In this document: one piece after another, positions 6,732 to 14,624 of the stretch
How the letters are laid out: every line of letters starts with the position of its first letter
Position numbering within the stretch: the first letter of the stretch is position 1
Assembly (NCBI GenBank): GCA_009774655.1
Contig: VSOD01000042.1
Location: 1-15,950 of the forward strand
DNA from: Lachnospiraceae bacterium
GTDB lineage: Bacteria; Bacillota_A; Clostridia; Lachnospirales; Lachnospiraceae
Direction: 5' to 3'
Length of the DNA stretch: 15,950 bases
Translations under genes and position numbers: made by a program
The notes under the pieces: model-generated
Seen by the model: the letters and a program-made list of their open reading frames with translations, nothing else
Told to the model about the DNA's origin: nothing
Database searches by the model: none

Positions 6732-9674
6732 ATGGGAAAAGAGGAAAAGGACAGGACGGCGGATCTGTGGACAGAAGATGACGGTGGAAAAGGTCCGGCA
6801 GCAGGCGCATATACGACAGAGGAAACTTTGGAAAAAAGGAACATGCAGACAGAAGATAAAAATATGGAGCAGACAGGGCAGGCGGAAGGTAAAGAGCAGG
6901 AGAAGGAGACGGCTGCTGGAAGACACAGCGGCCGCAGAAATCGAAGGGACGGAAAGAAGAAAAAGGCCAAAAAGGGCAATCATGCCGCCAGGACATTTCT
7001 GCGTATCGTACAGCATACATCGCTGGCCGTGATGATGGTTTCCGTGTTTATCGTGGCGATCGGATCGACGGTCCGTGTGGAAGGTTTCCGTTCGAAGTAT
7101 GGCTTCAATATGTATACCATGGATCAGAAGCAGACATACGAGGAGTCGGAGCTGTTTGACAATATTTTCGGCTATGCTGTGGCGGATATCATCCGGCATG
7201 GTGTCGTGAGCGGGCAGCTGGAGAGTGAAGGTAGTTTTGACGGACGGAAGGTTATAGACGTTACGGCGTATAATTATCGGGACATCGGTCTGCCGGAGCA
7301 GTATGTGACAGCAAGCTATTATCTGGAGGACCTGCTGAAATGGCAGAATTATGGCTTTGAGTGGACAGGAACCGAGATGACGGCCGCGCAGGCACAGAAT
7401 TTTCTGGCCGACCGGACGCGGGTGACGGTGATGGATCCGGACAGTAAGTACTATAACACTACGGATGCCAATTATCTGAAATCGGACGTGGAAAGCTATA
7501 CGTTTGTGAATGACGTATCGGCGAACCAGCTGTGGATGGATCCGGATGATACGGATGGCTTCGTGGATGATTATCGGCCCGCAAAGCTGGAGGTTTCGGA
7601 GGCAGATGGGGCGTCCGTGGCGGTTACCGACGTGGAAGAAGACGGCACGGATTACGGACTCGACAGCGAAAAAGTGGATACCTACAATGTGATGGTGAAC
7701 CGTTACAAGACGACAGAAGGGAAGAATCTGGAAGAATATGTGTCGGACTGGGAACTGTATTATGATCTGTGCCATAACGTGCAGTATGCTGCCCAGAGTC
7801 TGTCCTACAATTATAATGAATATCTGGAAGCCAAAAGATATTACAGCGTGAGAAATTCCAACGTCCGCTATCTGATCTGCAAGACGGTGGGAGAGAATAC
7901 GCAGATCTACACGAATCTGGAGGATGAGGAGGACATCGAAGATGTGATGGCCTTTACGGAGGTGCAGGGGGATGAGGAGAATGAGGAACATTCCCCGGCG
8001 GGCAGGTTTATCTATTACAGCCCGGCAGACATGAATTACCTGACAAACACCTCGATCACCGAGGAGACGATCCGCCAGATCCTGCAGGGATATGATTATG
8101 CCTACCCGGAGACGGTTAAGATCTGGATCGGCGTGGATACCGGTTACCCGGCGGAGGATGCCTTTACACAGGGCAGGGAAGGCTTCAATAATTATCAGCC
8201 TTATTTTATGCAGTGGATCGTTCTGGCCCTGGGGGCAGGCGTGTTGTATCTTGTATTGTTCTGTTATCTGACCTTTGTGACGGGGAAGGATATGGATAAG
8301 GAAGGAAGAGCCTTTGTGCGCCTGACTTCTTTTGACAGGATTCCTACGGAGATCATGCTTTTACTGGGATTCGGCATGATGATCCTGATCGCATGGGTAT
8401 TGATCGTTGTGGCCGAGCTGCTTGATCTGAATGTTGTATCTGTCCTCTCTCAGGATACGGTGGCCCATGCACAGTGGTTTCAGGGTGCGCTGTTCGCGAT
8501 GGTGTTTGTTGTGGACATGGTGGCAATGTTCTTTTTCTACAGTCTGGTACGGCGGTGGCGGGCGAAGACTCTCTGGAAGAACAGTTATTTATGCAGAATA
8601 TTCCGCCTGCTGAAAAAGGGCGCGCTGCAGATGTACGACAACAGCGATATCGTGCTGAGAACGTGTGTACCTTATGGCCTGTTCCTGCTGTTTAATCTGT
8701 TGATGATGGTGTGGGCGTTTGGTACAACTGCACCGTTTGGGATACTGGTGCTGGTGTTTATTACGATGGCCGTTGACATTGCGGTGGGGCATCTCCTTTA
8801 TCAGAATGCAAAAGAGCAGCAGCAGATCATTAAGGGCATTGAGACCATTGCCAACGGACAGCTGGAGCATCAGGTGAAGACGGAGAAGCTGCACGGAGAT
8901 AACCTGACGCTGGCCCATTCTGTTAACAGTATCGGCAAAGGTATCAAGGAAGCCGTGGAGATCAGCATGAAGGATGAGCGTATGAAAGCCGACCTTATCA
9001 CCAATGTGTCCCACGACATCAAGACGCCGCTGACTTCCATCATCAACTATGTGGATCTGATCAAAAGGGAGCGCATCGACAATGAGAAAGTGCAGAATTA
9101 TATCAAGGTTCTGGACGAGAAATCCCAGCGCCTGAAACAGCTGACGGATGATCTGGTGGAGGCCAGCAAGATCACATCCGGTAACATCAGCCTGCATTTC
9201 GAGCAGATCAACCTGACGGAGCTGATGAACCAGACGATTGGGGAATTCTCCGAGAAGTTTGAGATGAAGAATCTGACGACGGTGATGAATGTGCGTGTGA
9301 AGAATGCTGTTATCGAGGCGGACAGCCGCAGGATCTGGCGCGTGATGGAGAACCTTTTCAACAATATTTACAAATATGCCATGGAGGGAACCCGCGTTTA
9401 TCTGTCCATCGAGGATATGCCGGATAAGAAGAAATTTATCGTGATATCGATCAAGAATATCTCGGCTTCTCCGCTCAACTGCAACCCGGATGAACTGACG
9501 GAACGGTTTATCAGAGGCGATGTCTCGAGGACGACGGAGGGCAGCGGACTGGGACTGTCCATCGCCAGGAATCTGACGGAGGCGCAGAAGGGTACGTTTG
9601 AGATCCAGCTGGACGGGGATCTGTTTAAAGTGATCCTCACTTTCCCGAAGGCGAAGGGAGAAAAGAACGCGTAA
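6732..9674 (+). CDS. Membrane sensor histidine kinase with large extracytoplasmic domain
   Basis: A 980-residue kinase partnering the response regulator. Residues 1-90 are hydrophilic and very rich in K, E, G and R. A first membrane segment lies at about 97-115. Residues 117-490 form an extracytoplasmic domain rich in Tyr and acidic residues that I do not recognise. Five more membrane segments follow near 492-515, 541-563, 585-605, 648-664 and 669-690. Then come a HAMP-like linker, the phosphoacceptor His761 in NVSHDIKTPLTS, the N-box at about 870-880 (ENLFNNIYKYA, Asn874) and a G-box GSGLGLSIA at 937. The usual DxGxG box is replaced by KNISASPLN, which I recall from other clostridial kinases of this type. 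The start is uncertain: TTG 6726, ATG 6732 and ATG 6843 (with AAAAAAGGAAC before it) are all possible. The signal is unknown; cell-envelope stress or peptides are common in this type of kinase. Confidence 0.9.
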   Translation: MGKEEKDRTADLWTEDDGGKGPAAGAYTTEETLEKRNMQTEDKNMEQTGQAEGKEQEKETAAGRHSGRRNRRDGKKKKAKKGNHAARTFLRIVQHTSLAVMMVSVFIVAIGSTVRVEGFRSKYGFNMYTMDQKQTYEESELFDNIFGYAVADIIRHGVVSGQLESEGSFDGRKVIDVTAYNYRDIGLPEQYVTASYYLEDLLKWQNYGFEWTGTEMTAAQAQNFLADRTRVTVMDPDSKYYNTTDANYLKSDVESYTFVNDVSANQLWMDPDDTDGFVDDYRPAKLEVSEADGASVAVTDVEEDGTDYGLDSEKVDTYNVMVNRYKTTEGKNLEEYVSDWELYYDLCHNVQYAAQSLSYNYNEYLEAKRYYSVRNSNVRYLICKTVGENTQIYTNLEDEEDIEDVMAFTEVQGDEENEEHSPAGRFIYYSPADMNYLTNTSITEETIRQILQGYDYAYPETVKIWIGVDTGYPAEDAFTQGREGFNNYQPYFMQWIVLALGAGVLYLVLFCYLTFVTGKDMDKEGRAFVRLTSFDRIPTEIMLLLGFGMMILIAWVLIVVAELLDLNVVSVLSQDTVAHAQWFQGALFAMVFVVDMVAMFFFYSLVRRWRAKTLWKNSYLCRIFRLLKKGALQMYDNSDIVLRTCVPYGLFLLFNLLMMVWAFGTTAPFGILVLVFITMAVDIAVGHLLYQNAKEQQQIIKGIETIANGQLEHQVKTEKLHGDNLTLAHSVNSIGKGIKEAVEISMKDERMKADLITNVSHDIKTPLTSIINYVDLIKRERIDNEKVQNYIKVLDEKSQRLKQLTDDLVEASKITSGNISLHFEQINLTELMNQTIGEFSEKFEMKNLTTVMNVRVKNAVIEADSRRIWRVMENLFNNIYKYAMEGTRVYLSIEDMPDKKKFIVISIKNISASPLNCNPDELTERFIRGDVSRTTEGSGLGLSIARNLTEAQKGTFEIQLDGDLFKVILTFPKAKGEKNA

Positions 9675-9683
9675 TTTATACAG

Positions 9684-9716
9684 AAAAAGGTTCGGTCGCA
9701 CAGGCCGAACCTTTTT
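9684..9716. terminator. Bidirectional intrinsic terminator between histidine kinase and prs
   Basis: AAAAAGGTTCGG at 9684-9695 pairs exactly with CCGAACCTTTTT at 9705-9716 around a nine-base loop. The T run at 9712-9716 serves the kinase transcript; the A run at 9684-9688 becomes a U run for the opposing prs transcript. It starts ten bases after the kinase stop and lies about 40 bases past the prs stop. Confidence 0.9.
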
Positions 9717-9754
9717 GGCAATGAGAAAGAAATCTGTATGACAGCCGGAAACCG

Positions 9755-10948
9755 TCAGAGATCCAGTCCGCTCACTTCACGGTTATTATACTTATTGAGA
9801 ATCTGATGGATCTTGTCCGTAGGGGTGTAGATATTGGACATGGAGGCATCATGATTCATAAAGTCGATGATGGAGGCCAGGAACTTGCTCATGTCGGCTT
9901 CCAGATAATAAGGCTTCTCCCGCAGCATGGGCGGCTGGTAGCACAGGTTGGTGGTGATGATCCTGTCGAAGTAGCATTTCTCGTAAGCCTCATCGAAAGC
10001 TGCAAGACCGTCTGTAAAAAGGCCGAAGGTACAGCAGATGAACACTCTTTTGGCGTTCATTTTCTTAAGCTGTCTGGCGGTATCAATCATGCTGCCGCCG
10101 GAGGAGATCATGTCGTCTATGATGATGGCGTCCTTGCCGTCGATATTATCCCCCAGAAACTCATGGGCTACGATGGGATTCTTGCCGTTTACGATGGTAG
10201 AGTAATCCCGTCTTTTATAGAACATACCGGTATCTACGCCCAGCACGTTGGCGAAGTAAATGCCGCGGTCCAAAGCGCCCTCATCAGGACAGATGACAAT
10301 GGTGTGTTCCTTGTCGATGATAAGATCCCGTTCCGTGCGCAGCAGCGCCTGGATAAACTGGTAGGGCGGCGTGAAGTTGTCAAAGCCCTTGATGGGAACG
10401 GAGTTCTGCACTCTGGGGTCGTGGGCGTCGAAGGTGATGAAATTGGAGACGCCCATATCCATGATCTCCTTGATGGCGTAAGCGCAGTCCAGAGATTCCC
10501 GGCCGCTTCTTTTATGCTGTCGGCCCTCGTAGAGAAAAGGCATGATCACCGTCAGGCGGTGTGCCTTGCCGTTGATGGCGGCGATGATCCTTTTTAAATC
10601 CTGATAATGGTCGTCAGGGGACATGTGGTTTGTGTAACCGTTCATCTGGTAGGTAATGCTGTGATTGCACACATCCATGAGGATAAAGACGTCCTTACCA
10701 CGGACGGATGTGTTGAGAATGCCCTTGGATTCCCCGGTGCCGAAGCGGGGGCATTCGACTTCTATAAGATAATCGTCTTCCATATAGCCGTGGAAGGCTG
10801 GATCCATTTTAAAGGTGTTGTCTAAACTTCTGCGGTATTCTACAAGATGCTGGTTGACCTTGTGCGCCAGCGGCAGAGCGGACTTGGTAGTGAGCAGCTT
10901 GACAGGCGCTACCGGCATGGCGTTTTGTAGTTGTTCTGTATTCGGCAT
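9755..10948 (-). CDS. prs: Ribose-phosphate pyrophosphokinase (PRPP synthetase)
   Basis: A 397-residue cytosolic enzyme that makes PRPP from ribose 5-phosphate and ATP for nucleotide, histidine and tryptophan synthesis. Visible marks are the catalytic flexible loop PFLYEGRQHKRSGRES near 137-152, FDAHDPRVQN with His176 (the ATP/ribose region), CPDEGALDRG at 220-229, a KRRDYS segment near 245-250 and the PRPP-binding loop IIIDDMISSGGSMIDTA at about 275-291, which is the strongest signature. It is roughly 80 residues longer than the usual 310-320-residue enzyme, with extra sequence at the N-terminus, in the middle and at the C-terminus. I recall long forms of this kind from Lachnospiraceae. AGGAGG lies five bases before the ATG. 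It is a single gene with its own promoter and shares a terminator with the convergent kinase gene. Confidence 0.92.
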   Translation of the reverse strand: MPNTEQLQNAMPVAPVKLLTTKSALPLAHKVNQHLVEYRRSLDNTFKMDPAFHGYMEDDYLIEVECPRFGTGESKGILNTSVRGKDVFILMDVCNHSITYQMNGYTNHMSPDDHYQDLKRIIAAINGKAHRLTVIMPFLYEGRQHKRSGRESLDCAYAIKEIMDMGVSNFITFDAHDPRVQNSVPIKGFDNFTPPYQFIQALLRTERDLIIDKEHTIVICPDEGALDRGIYFANVLGVDTGMFYKRRDYSTIVNGKNPIVAHEFLGDNIDGKDAIIIDDMISSGGSMIDTARQLKKMNAKRVFICCTFGLFTDGLAAFDEAYEKCYFDRIITTNLCYQPPMLREKPYYLEADMSKFLASIIDFMNHDASMSNIYTPTDKIHQILNKYNNREVSGLDL

Positions 10949-11011
10949 GATGTCCTCCTGTATCTTCCAGTAACTTCCTAATAGCGTAAAAAGCCATGTA
11001 CTGACAATTAT

Positions 11012-11040
11012 TTTATATCATTATGCCAGTGACACGTCAA
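11012..11040 (-). promoter_or_regulatory. Sigma-A type promoter of prs
   Basis: On the minus strand TTGACG (11040-11035) and TATAAA (11017-11012) are separated by 17 bases; each box matches five of six consensus bases. Transcription would start near 11005, giving a leader of about 57 bases before the prs start at 10948. Confidence 0.75.
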
Positions 11041-11057
11041 GGAAATTCTAGTAAAAT
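11029..11057 (+). promoter_or_regulatory. Sigma-A type promoter of the DUF512-der-plsY-gpsA operon
   Basis: GTGACA (11029-11034) and TAAAAT (11052-11057) are separated by 17 bases. Transcription would start near 11064, leaving a short leader with AGGAGG at 11071-11076 before the ATG at 11082. Its -35 box directly abuts the -35 box of the opposite prs promoter. Confidence 0.65.
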
Positions 11058-11081
11058 AAGAGAAGTTAAGAGGAGGTAAGA

Positions 11082-12428
11082 ATGCAAAAAACAAAACATG
11101 TAATACGTAGGATAAAAGAGGGCTCCATTGCAGAGGAGATGGGCATGGAACCGGGGGACGAGCTGCTTGAGATAGGCGGGCAGGAGATCGTGGATATTTT
11201 TGACTATCAGTACCTGACGCAGGATGAATACATTGAAGTATTGATCCGCAGGGCGGACGGTGAAGAATGGCTGTTGGAGATTGACAAGGAGTACGACGAG
11301 GATCTGGGAATCGAGTTTGAAAACGGGCTGATGGATGATTACCGTTCCTGCCACAATAAATGTATTTTCTGTTTTATCGACCAGATGCCGAAGGGGATGC
11401 GGGAGACGCTGTATTTTAAAGATGACGATTCCAGGCTTTCCTTTCTGCAGGGCAATTATGTGACGCTGACGAATATGTCGGATGAGGATGTGGAGCGGAT
11501 CATCCGCTATCATCTGTCGCCGATCAATATCTCGTTTCAGACTACCAATCCAGAACTGCGGTGTATGATGTTAAATAACCGGTTTGCCGGGCAGGCGCTT
11601 TTGCAGGTGCGGAAGCTGTATGAGGCCGGGATCACGATGAACGGGCAGATCGTTCTGTGCAAAGGTGTCAACGACGGGGCGGAACTGGAGCGGAGCATCG
11701 CGGATCTGACGGCATATCTGCCGCATCTGGAGAGTGTGTCGGTGGTGCCGGTAGGACTGTCGAAATACCGGGAAGGACTGTATCCGCTGGAGCCTTTTAC
11801 GAAGGAGGATGCACAGGAGGTGCTGCGGTGTATCCACAGATGGCAGGAGAAGCTCTATCCGCAGTACGGCCTGCATTTCGTACATGCCTCCGACGAGTGG
11901 TATGTGCTGGCGGAAGAGCCGCTGCCGGAGGCAGAGCGCTATGACGGTTACCTGCAGCTGGAAAACGGCGTGGGAATGCTCAGACTGCTGTTGACAGAAT
12001 TTGCGGAAGCCATGAAGCTGTTGGAAGAGCAGAAGCAGGTACGGGAGCGTTATGCGTCCTGTGGCGGGGAACTGTCTGTTGTGACGGGACAGCTGGCGTA
12101 TCCTTTTCTGCAGGCTATGGTCCGGCAGCTGGAAGAGCGGTTTCCGGCGCTGCATATCCATGTGTATGCCATCACCAATGAATTTTTCGGGGAGCGGATC
12201 ACGGTGTCCGGCCTGCTGACGGGGCAGGATATCATCCGCCAGCTGCAGGGCAGAGAACTGGGAGAGCGGATTCTGCTTCCCCAGAATGTACTGCGCAGCG
12301 GAGAGGACTATTTTCTGGATGATGTGACGGTGGGAGACGTGGAAAAGGCTTTACAAGTTAAGGTAGATATTGTAAAATCAAGCGGGCATGACTTTGTACA
12401 TGCAGTGTTGGGATGTCAGCAGATTTGA
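11082..12428 (+). CDS. PDZ / radical SAM / DUF512 domain protein of unknown function
   Basis: A 448-residue protein. The N-terminal 70 residues form a PDZ-like domain (IKEGSIAEEMGMEPGDELLEIGG). A radical SAM-like segment follows, with the iron-sulfur motif CHNKCIFCF at residues 90-98 (Cys90, Cys94, Cys97), then the KGMRETLYFKDDDSRLS block that marks this family. The C-terminal half is the DUF512 region, with an ASDEWYVLAEEPLPE block and a closing GHDFVHAVLG. The family is widespread in Clostridia and cyanobacteria (there listed as a putative FeS oxidoreductase), but I know of no established reaction. AGGAGG lies just upstream of the start, so the start is secure. It heads the operon with der, 68 bases downstream, a neighbourhood I recall as common in Clostridia, which hints at a link to ribosome or envelope housekeeping. 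That link is inference. Confidence 0.9.
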   Translation: MQKTKHVIRRIKEGSIAEEMGMEPGDELLEIGGQEIVDIFDYQYLTQDEYIEVLIRRADGEEWLLEIDKEYDEDLGIEFENGLMDDYRSCHNKCIFCFIDQMPKGMRETLYFKDDDSRLSFLQGNYVTLTNMSDEDVERIIRYHLSPINISFQTTNPELRCMMLNNRFAGQALLQVRKLYEAGITMNGQIVLCKGVNDGAELERSIADLTAYLPHLESVSVVPVGLSKYREGLYPLEPFTKEDAQEVLRCIHRWQEKLYPQYGLHFVHASDEWYVLAEEPLPEAERYDGYLQLENGVGMLRLLLTEFAEAMKLLEEQKQVRERYASCGGELSVVTGQLAYPFLQAMVRQLEERFPALHIHVYAITNEFFGERITVSGLLTGQDIIRQLQGRELGERILLPQNVLRSGEDYFLDDVTVGDVEKALQVKVDIVKSSGHDFVHAVLGCQQI

Positions 12429-12440
12429 GGCCATAAAGGG

Positions 12441-12471
12441 GCTGCCTGAAAGGCGGACAAAAGGTGGCAGC
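12441..12471 (+). repeat. Small inverted repeats in the DUF512-der gap
   Basis: GCTGCC at 12441-12446 can pair with GGCAGC at 12466-12471, or a smaller GCC-TGAAA-GGC hairpin can form at 12444-12454. The two are mutually exclusive. There is no U-tract, so transcription should continue into der. Significance is doubtful. Confidence 0.25.
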
Positions 12472-12496
12472 AGTCGAATGAAATGGAGCGTGTTAT

Positions 12497-13834
12497 ATGA
12501 GTAAGAAGAAGACCAAGCCGATCGTGGCGATCGTGGGACGGCCCAATGTCGGGAAATCCACGCTGTTCAACGCACTGGCAGGAGAGATGATCTCGATCGT
12601 CAAGGATACGCCGGGCATCACGAGAGACCGGATCTATGCGGACGTGAACTGGCTGGATATGAATTTTACATTGATCGATACGGGCGGCATCGAGCCGGAG
12701 AGCAGAGATATCATCCTCTCACAGATGCGGGAGCAGGCGCAGATCGCCATCGACACGGCGGATGTGATCGTCTTTCTGGTGGATGTGAAGCAGGGACTGG
12801 TGGATGCGGATTCCAAAGTGGCGGATATGCTGCGCCGGTCGCAGAAACCGGTGGTGCTGGCGGTCAACAAGGTGGATGATTTCAATAAGTATATGGCAGA
12901 TGTGTACGAATTCTACAATCTGGGTATCGGTGAGCCTTTTGCCATCTCTTCCGTAAATAAGCTGGGCTTTGGAGAGCTGCTTGATGAGGTGACGTCTTAT
13001 TTTGACAGGGAGGCGGCCGAGGAGGAAGAGGACGAGCGCACGAAGGTGGCCATTGTGGGCAAACCGAATGTGGGGAAATCTTCGATCATCAACAGGCTGA
13101 TCGGGGAGAACCGTGTGATCGTGTCCGATGTGGCGGGCACCACCAGGGACGCCATTGATACGGAGATCACTCATAATAAGAAGGAATATGTGTTCATTGA
13201 TACGGCGGGACTGCGCAGGAAGAATAAGATCAAGGAAGAACTGGAGCGTTATATGATCATCCGCACGGTGGCGGCTGTAGAGCGGGCCGATATCGTGGTG
13301 CTGGTGATCGACGCCACGGAAGGCGTGACGGAGCAGGATGCCAAGATCGCGGGGATTGCCCATGACCGCGGCAAAGCCGTCATCATTGCAGTCAATAAGT
13401 GGGACGCCATCGAGAAGGACAACAAGACGGTGAATGAATTTACCCAGAAGGTGAGGAAAGTGCTTTCTTTTATGACCTACGCGGAGATCATTTTTATCTC
13501 GGCGGTCACAGGACAGCGGCTGGGTAAGCTGTTTGACCTGATCGACGTGGTCAGCGAGAATCATTCCATGCGGGTGGCGACAGGCGTGCTCAATGAGATC
13601 ATGGCCGAAGCCGTGGCGCTGCAGCAGCCGCCTTCTGATAAGGGCCGGCGGCTTCGTCTGTATTACATTACCCAGGCTGCGGTCAAACCGCCTACCTTTG
13701 TCATCTTTGTAAACGATAAGGAACTGATGCATTTTTCCTATACGAGATATCTGGAAAATCAGATCCGGGAGACTTTTGGATTTATGGGAACGCCGCTTAG
13801 ATTTATCATTCGCGAGAGAAAGGAAAACAAGTAA
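12497..13834 (+). CDS. der: Ribosome biogenesis GTPase Der (EngA)
   Basis: A 445-residue GTPase with two tandem G domains, needed for assembly of the 50S ribosomal subunit. The first G domain starts at once with GRPNVGKSTLFN (residues 14-25), then TPGITRD and DTGG, and NKVD. An acidic linker (AAEEEEDERT) leads to the second, with GKPNVGKSSIINR, AGTTRDAID, DTAGLRRK and NKWD. The C-terminal KH-like domain ends in RYLENQIRETFGFMGTPLRF, a family hallmark. Length is typical. GGAG lies eight bases before the ATG. It is co-transcribed with the DUF512 gene before it and overlaps translationally with plsY, which starts two bases after its stop. All G1-G5 elements appear intact, and nothing odd is seen. 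Confidence 0.98.
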   Translation: MSKKKTKPIVAIVGRPNVGKSTLFNALAGEMISIVKDTPGITRDRIYADVNWLDMNFTLIDTGGIEPESRDIILSQMREQAQIAIDTADVIVFLVDVKQGLVDADSKVADMLRRSQKPVVLAVNKVDDFNKYMADVYEFYNLGIGEPFAISSVNKLGFGELLDEVTSYFDREAAEEEEDERTKVAIVGKPNVGKSSIINRLIGENRVIVSDVAGTTRDAIDTEITHNKKEYVFIDTAGLRRKNKIKEELERYMIIRTVAAVERADIVVLVIDATEGVTEQDAKIAGIAHDRGKAVIIAVNKWDAIEKDNKTVNEFTQKVRKVLSFMTYAEIIFISAVTGQRLGKLFDLIDVVSENHSMRVATGVLNEIMAEAVALQQPPSDKGRRLRLYYITQAAVKPPTFVIFVNDKELMHFSYTRYLENQIRETFGFMGTPLRFIIRERKENK

Positions 13835-13836
13835 AA

Positions 13837-14487
13837 GTGGAACGAGCTATATGTTTGGTGATCGGATATGTATTTGGACTGTTTCAGACGGCTTATCTTT
13901 ACGGAAAGCTGCATGGCATTGACATCAGGAATTACGGCAGCGGCAATGCAGGTACGACGAACACGCTGAGGACACTGGGAACGAAGGCGGGACTTATCGT
14001 TCTGCTGGGGGATATCATGAAGTGTATTCTGGCCATCGTGCTGACGAACCTGCTCTTTCAAAATTCCCATCCGGACGAAATATACCTGTTGAAGATTTAT
14101 GCGGCGGCGGGCGCTATTCTGGGACATAACTTTCCTTTTTATCTGCATTTCAAAGGGGGAAAGGGGATTGCGGCGACGGCGGGCATGATCCTTTCCTTTC
14201 ATCCCTGGCTGATCCCCATGGGCGTGATTTTGTTCTTCGGCACCTTTTTTACGACGCATTATGTGTCGCTGGGGTCGCTGCTTGTCTATGCGGGATTTAT
14301 GATCGAGCTGGTAGTGCTGGGACAGATGGGGATCTTCGGTATGCCGCAGGCGGCGCTTAACGAGATGTATGTGGTGGCCGCATTTTTGACGGTCATGGCG
14401 TATTATAAACATAAGGATAATATTAAAAGACTGCTTGGCGGGACGGAGCGCAAGACATATCTGACCCATAAAAATAAGGTAGATTGA
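13837..14487 (+). CDS. plsY: Glycerol-3-phosphate acyltransferase PlsY
   Basis: A 216-residue integral membrane enzyme that moves an acyl group from acyl-phosphate to glycerol 3-phosphate, the first step of phosphatidic acid synthesis. It has several membrane segments, the conserved loop GSGNAGTTN at residues 34-42 and the second conserved loop HFKGGKGIAA at about 104-113, with HNFPFYL just before it. The start is GTG, two bases after the der stop: the N-terminus MERAICLVIGYVFGLFQTAY fits the family closely, and the next in-frame start would remove part of the first membrane segment. Translation is probably coupled to der. Its substrate, glycerol 3-phosphate, is made by gpsA downstream. Length and motifs are normal. 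Confidence 0.97.
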   Translation: MERAICLVIGYVFGLFQTAYLYGKLHGIDIRNYGSGNAGTTNTLRTLGTKAGLIVLLGDIMKCILAIVLTNLLFQNSHPDEIYLLKIYAAAGAILGHNFPFYLHFKGGKGIAATAGMILSFHPWLIPMGVILFFGTFFTTHYVSLGSLLVYAGFMIELVVLGQMGIFGMPQAALNEMYVVAAFLTVMAYYKHKDNIKRLLGGTERKTYLTHKNKVD

Positions 14488-14624
14488 TCCGGCAGTCAGG
14501 GTGCAGATGGCTCTTAGAGGAGGTTGCTGCGCCGACGGTCGTGCCGGTGGATGTCATGTGCAATGAGGGGCACGATGGCAAGGATGTGGAAAAGAAGTTG
14601 TGACGTTTCGGAATGGAGGAGAAA
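14488..14624 (+). other. plsY-gpsA spacer with an orphan ribosome site and a short open frame
   Basis: This 137-base gap is the largest within the operon. It contains AGAGGAGG at 14516-14523, a near-ideal ribosome site with no start codon at proper distance. A frame that is open from about 14478 to the TGA at 14601 passes through it and reads EEVAAPTVVPVDVMC, NEGHDGKDVEKKL; a TTG at 14484 overlapping the plsY stop could start it. I do not recognise the product. It may be a small gene, a decayed remnant or chance. A second small frame from ATG 14507 encodes a 19-residue Cys-rich peptide and is equally unproven. Confidence 0.2.

Noticed and set aside
6642..7991. A 449-codon open frame on the minus strand under the histidine kinase gene.
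   Set aside because: It is the antisense of a well-supported kinase gene, shows His/Ile/Arg-rich low-quality protein, and has no recognisable domain. GC-biased third positions of the real gene explain the openness.
8589..9701. A 370-codon minus-strand frame opposite the kinase core.
   Set aside because: It covers the conserved HisKA and HATPase motifs on the other strand and crosses the intrinsic terminator, with no family resemblance.
9806..10597. A 263-codon plus-strand frame over prs.
   Set aside because: The minus-strand prs frame has the PRPP loop, a ribosome site and a promoter; this frame has none.
12719..13732. A 337-codon minus-strand frame over der.
   Set aside because: It is antisense to two complete GTPase domains; its residues are typical mirror composition (H, R, L, D).
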